The notes under the pieces were generated by a model. It searched no databases. It worked only from the letters and a program-made list of their open reading frames with translations, and had not been told where the DNA came from. Position numbers and translations under genes: made by a program. Below are positions 63,636 to 64,000 of a stretch of 64,000 bases of DNA, in pieces (the stretch's first letter is position 1; the number at the start of each line of letters is the position of its first letter). This stretch comes from Palsa-504 sp963795795 (GTDB taxonomy: Bacteria; Actinomycetota; Actinomycetes; Streptosporangiales; Streptosporangiaceae), in contig CAWCJS010000034.1 of NCBI GenBank assembly GCA_963795795.1, positions 124,001 to 188,000 on the forward strand, given 5' to 3'.

Positions 63636-64000
63636 ATGGGCCGGAGCACGCAGTCTTGGGCGTCGTCGGCCCGCGCGCGCAATGTCATGCGGGGAAACCG
63701 GTTCCGCGATACGCGCCCGGAGCTGGCTGTTCGCTCGGCAGTGCATCGCCGCGGACTTCGCTACCGGGTCGCGGCCCGTCCGATCCCTAGTGTGCGCCGC
63801 TCAGCCGACCTTGTATTCGCTTCCGCGCGGGTGGCGGTATTTGTCGACGGATGCTTCTGGCACGGCTGCCCAGAGCACTACGTGCCGTCGCTTTCCAATC
63901 AGGAGTACTGGGCCGAGAAGATCGCTGGAAATCGCACGCGGGACGCCGATACAGATGCGAAATTCTTGGCTCACGGATGGCTGCCATTGCGTATCTGGGC
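63636..64000 (+). CDS. vsr: Vsr-type DNA endonuclease, partial at the window edge
   Basis: ATG 63636 opens a 121-residue partial frame without a stop in the window. Vsr family signatures are RNVMRGNRFRDTRPELAVRS, the metal-binding Asp in SADLVFASARVAVFVDG, and CFWHGCPEHY, followed by YWAEKIAGNRTRD. Classical Vsr nicks T:G mismatches from deaminated 5-methylcytosine; in defence clusters with a GHKL ATPase a Vsr-like nuclease is thought to be the cleaving subunit. A cytosine methyltransferase gene might lie just beyond the window. Confidence 0.92.
   Translation, partial: MGRSTQSWASSARARNVMRGNRFRDTRPELAVRSAVHRRGLRYRVAARPIPSVRRSADLVFASARVAVFVDGCFWHGCPEHYVPSLSNQEYWAEKIAGNRTRDADTDAKFLAHGWLPLRIW

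Noticed and set aside
53900..64000. Search for attR (copy of the tRNA-Arg 3' end)
   Set aside because: Reading through the region I found no second GGTTCGAATCC with the matching acceptor end, so I do not place the right boundary of the element.

Overview
The window is GC-rich actinobacterial chromosome. Three things point to this: the GlgE-type glycogen/trehalose operon, the mismatch endonuclease NucS, and a long block with the same gene order as Mycobacterium and Streptomyces (lysA-hom-thrC-thrB-rho-rpmE-prfA-prmC-tsaC-wecA-atp operon). The exact genus cannot be read from the sequence.

Layout. 1-8.9 kb: alpha-glucan phosphorylase (partial, minus strand) diverges from the operon glgE-treS-mak-glgB, which converts trehalose through maltose and maltose-1-phosphate into branched alpha-glucan. 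8.9-22.2 kb: accessory metabolism and regulation (DUF574 methyltransferase, SDR, SRPBCC protein, hydrolase, nucS, DeoR regulator with an MFS transporter, a lipoprotein, a RibD-like fusion, an aldehyde dehydrogenase, a GMC oxidoreductase). Several genes here are frameshifted and there are several short tandem repeats. 22.2-45.2 kb: the conserved housekeeping block, with a PduO-type cobalamin adenosyltransferase, DUF2550, the complete F1Fo ATP synthase operon, wecA, tsaC, prmC, prfA, rpmE, rho, thrB, thrC, hom, lysA, nrtL and a response regulator.

45.3-54.7 kb: a mobile element sits against a tRNA-Arg(CCG) gene. It has a tyrosine integrase, an excisionase-like HTH protein, a VirD4/TraG-like coupling ATPase, a DUF2637 membrane protein, several small overlapping genes, and a divergent GntR regulator preceded by repeated dyad sites. 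A frameshifted PP2C phosphatase follows. 55.4-64 kb: a defence-like island. It begins with a two-gene module: a small helical protein ending in an amyloid-signalling-like motif, then an NB-ARC/TPR (STAND/NLR-type) protein whose N-terminus carries the same ten-residue motif. The NLR gene holds 14 nearly identical 126-bp TPR units. Next come a methyltransferase-fold protein overlapping a MORC/MutL-type GHKL ATPase, and a divergent Vsr-type endonuclease cut by the window edge. This set resembles restriction-like systems built on GHKL ATPases.

A caution for the whole window: about two dozen single-base reading-frame breaks are visible, nine of them in the NLR gene and all in the same direction (one base missing). 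Many are probably sequence errors rather than true gene decay. I mark the affected genes as frameshifted and give the break positions.
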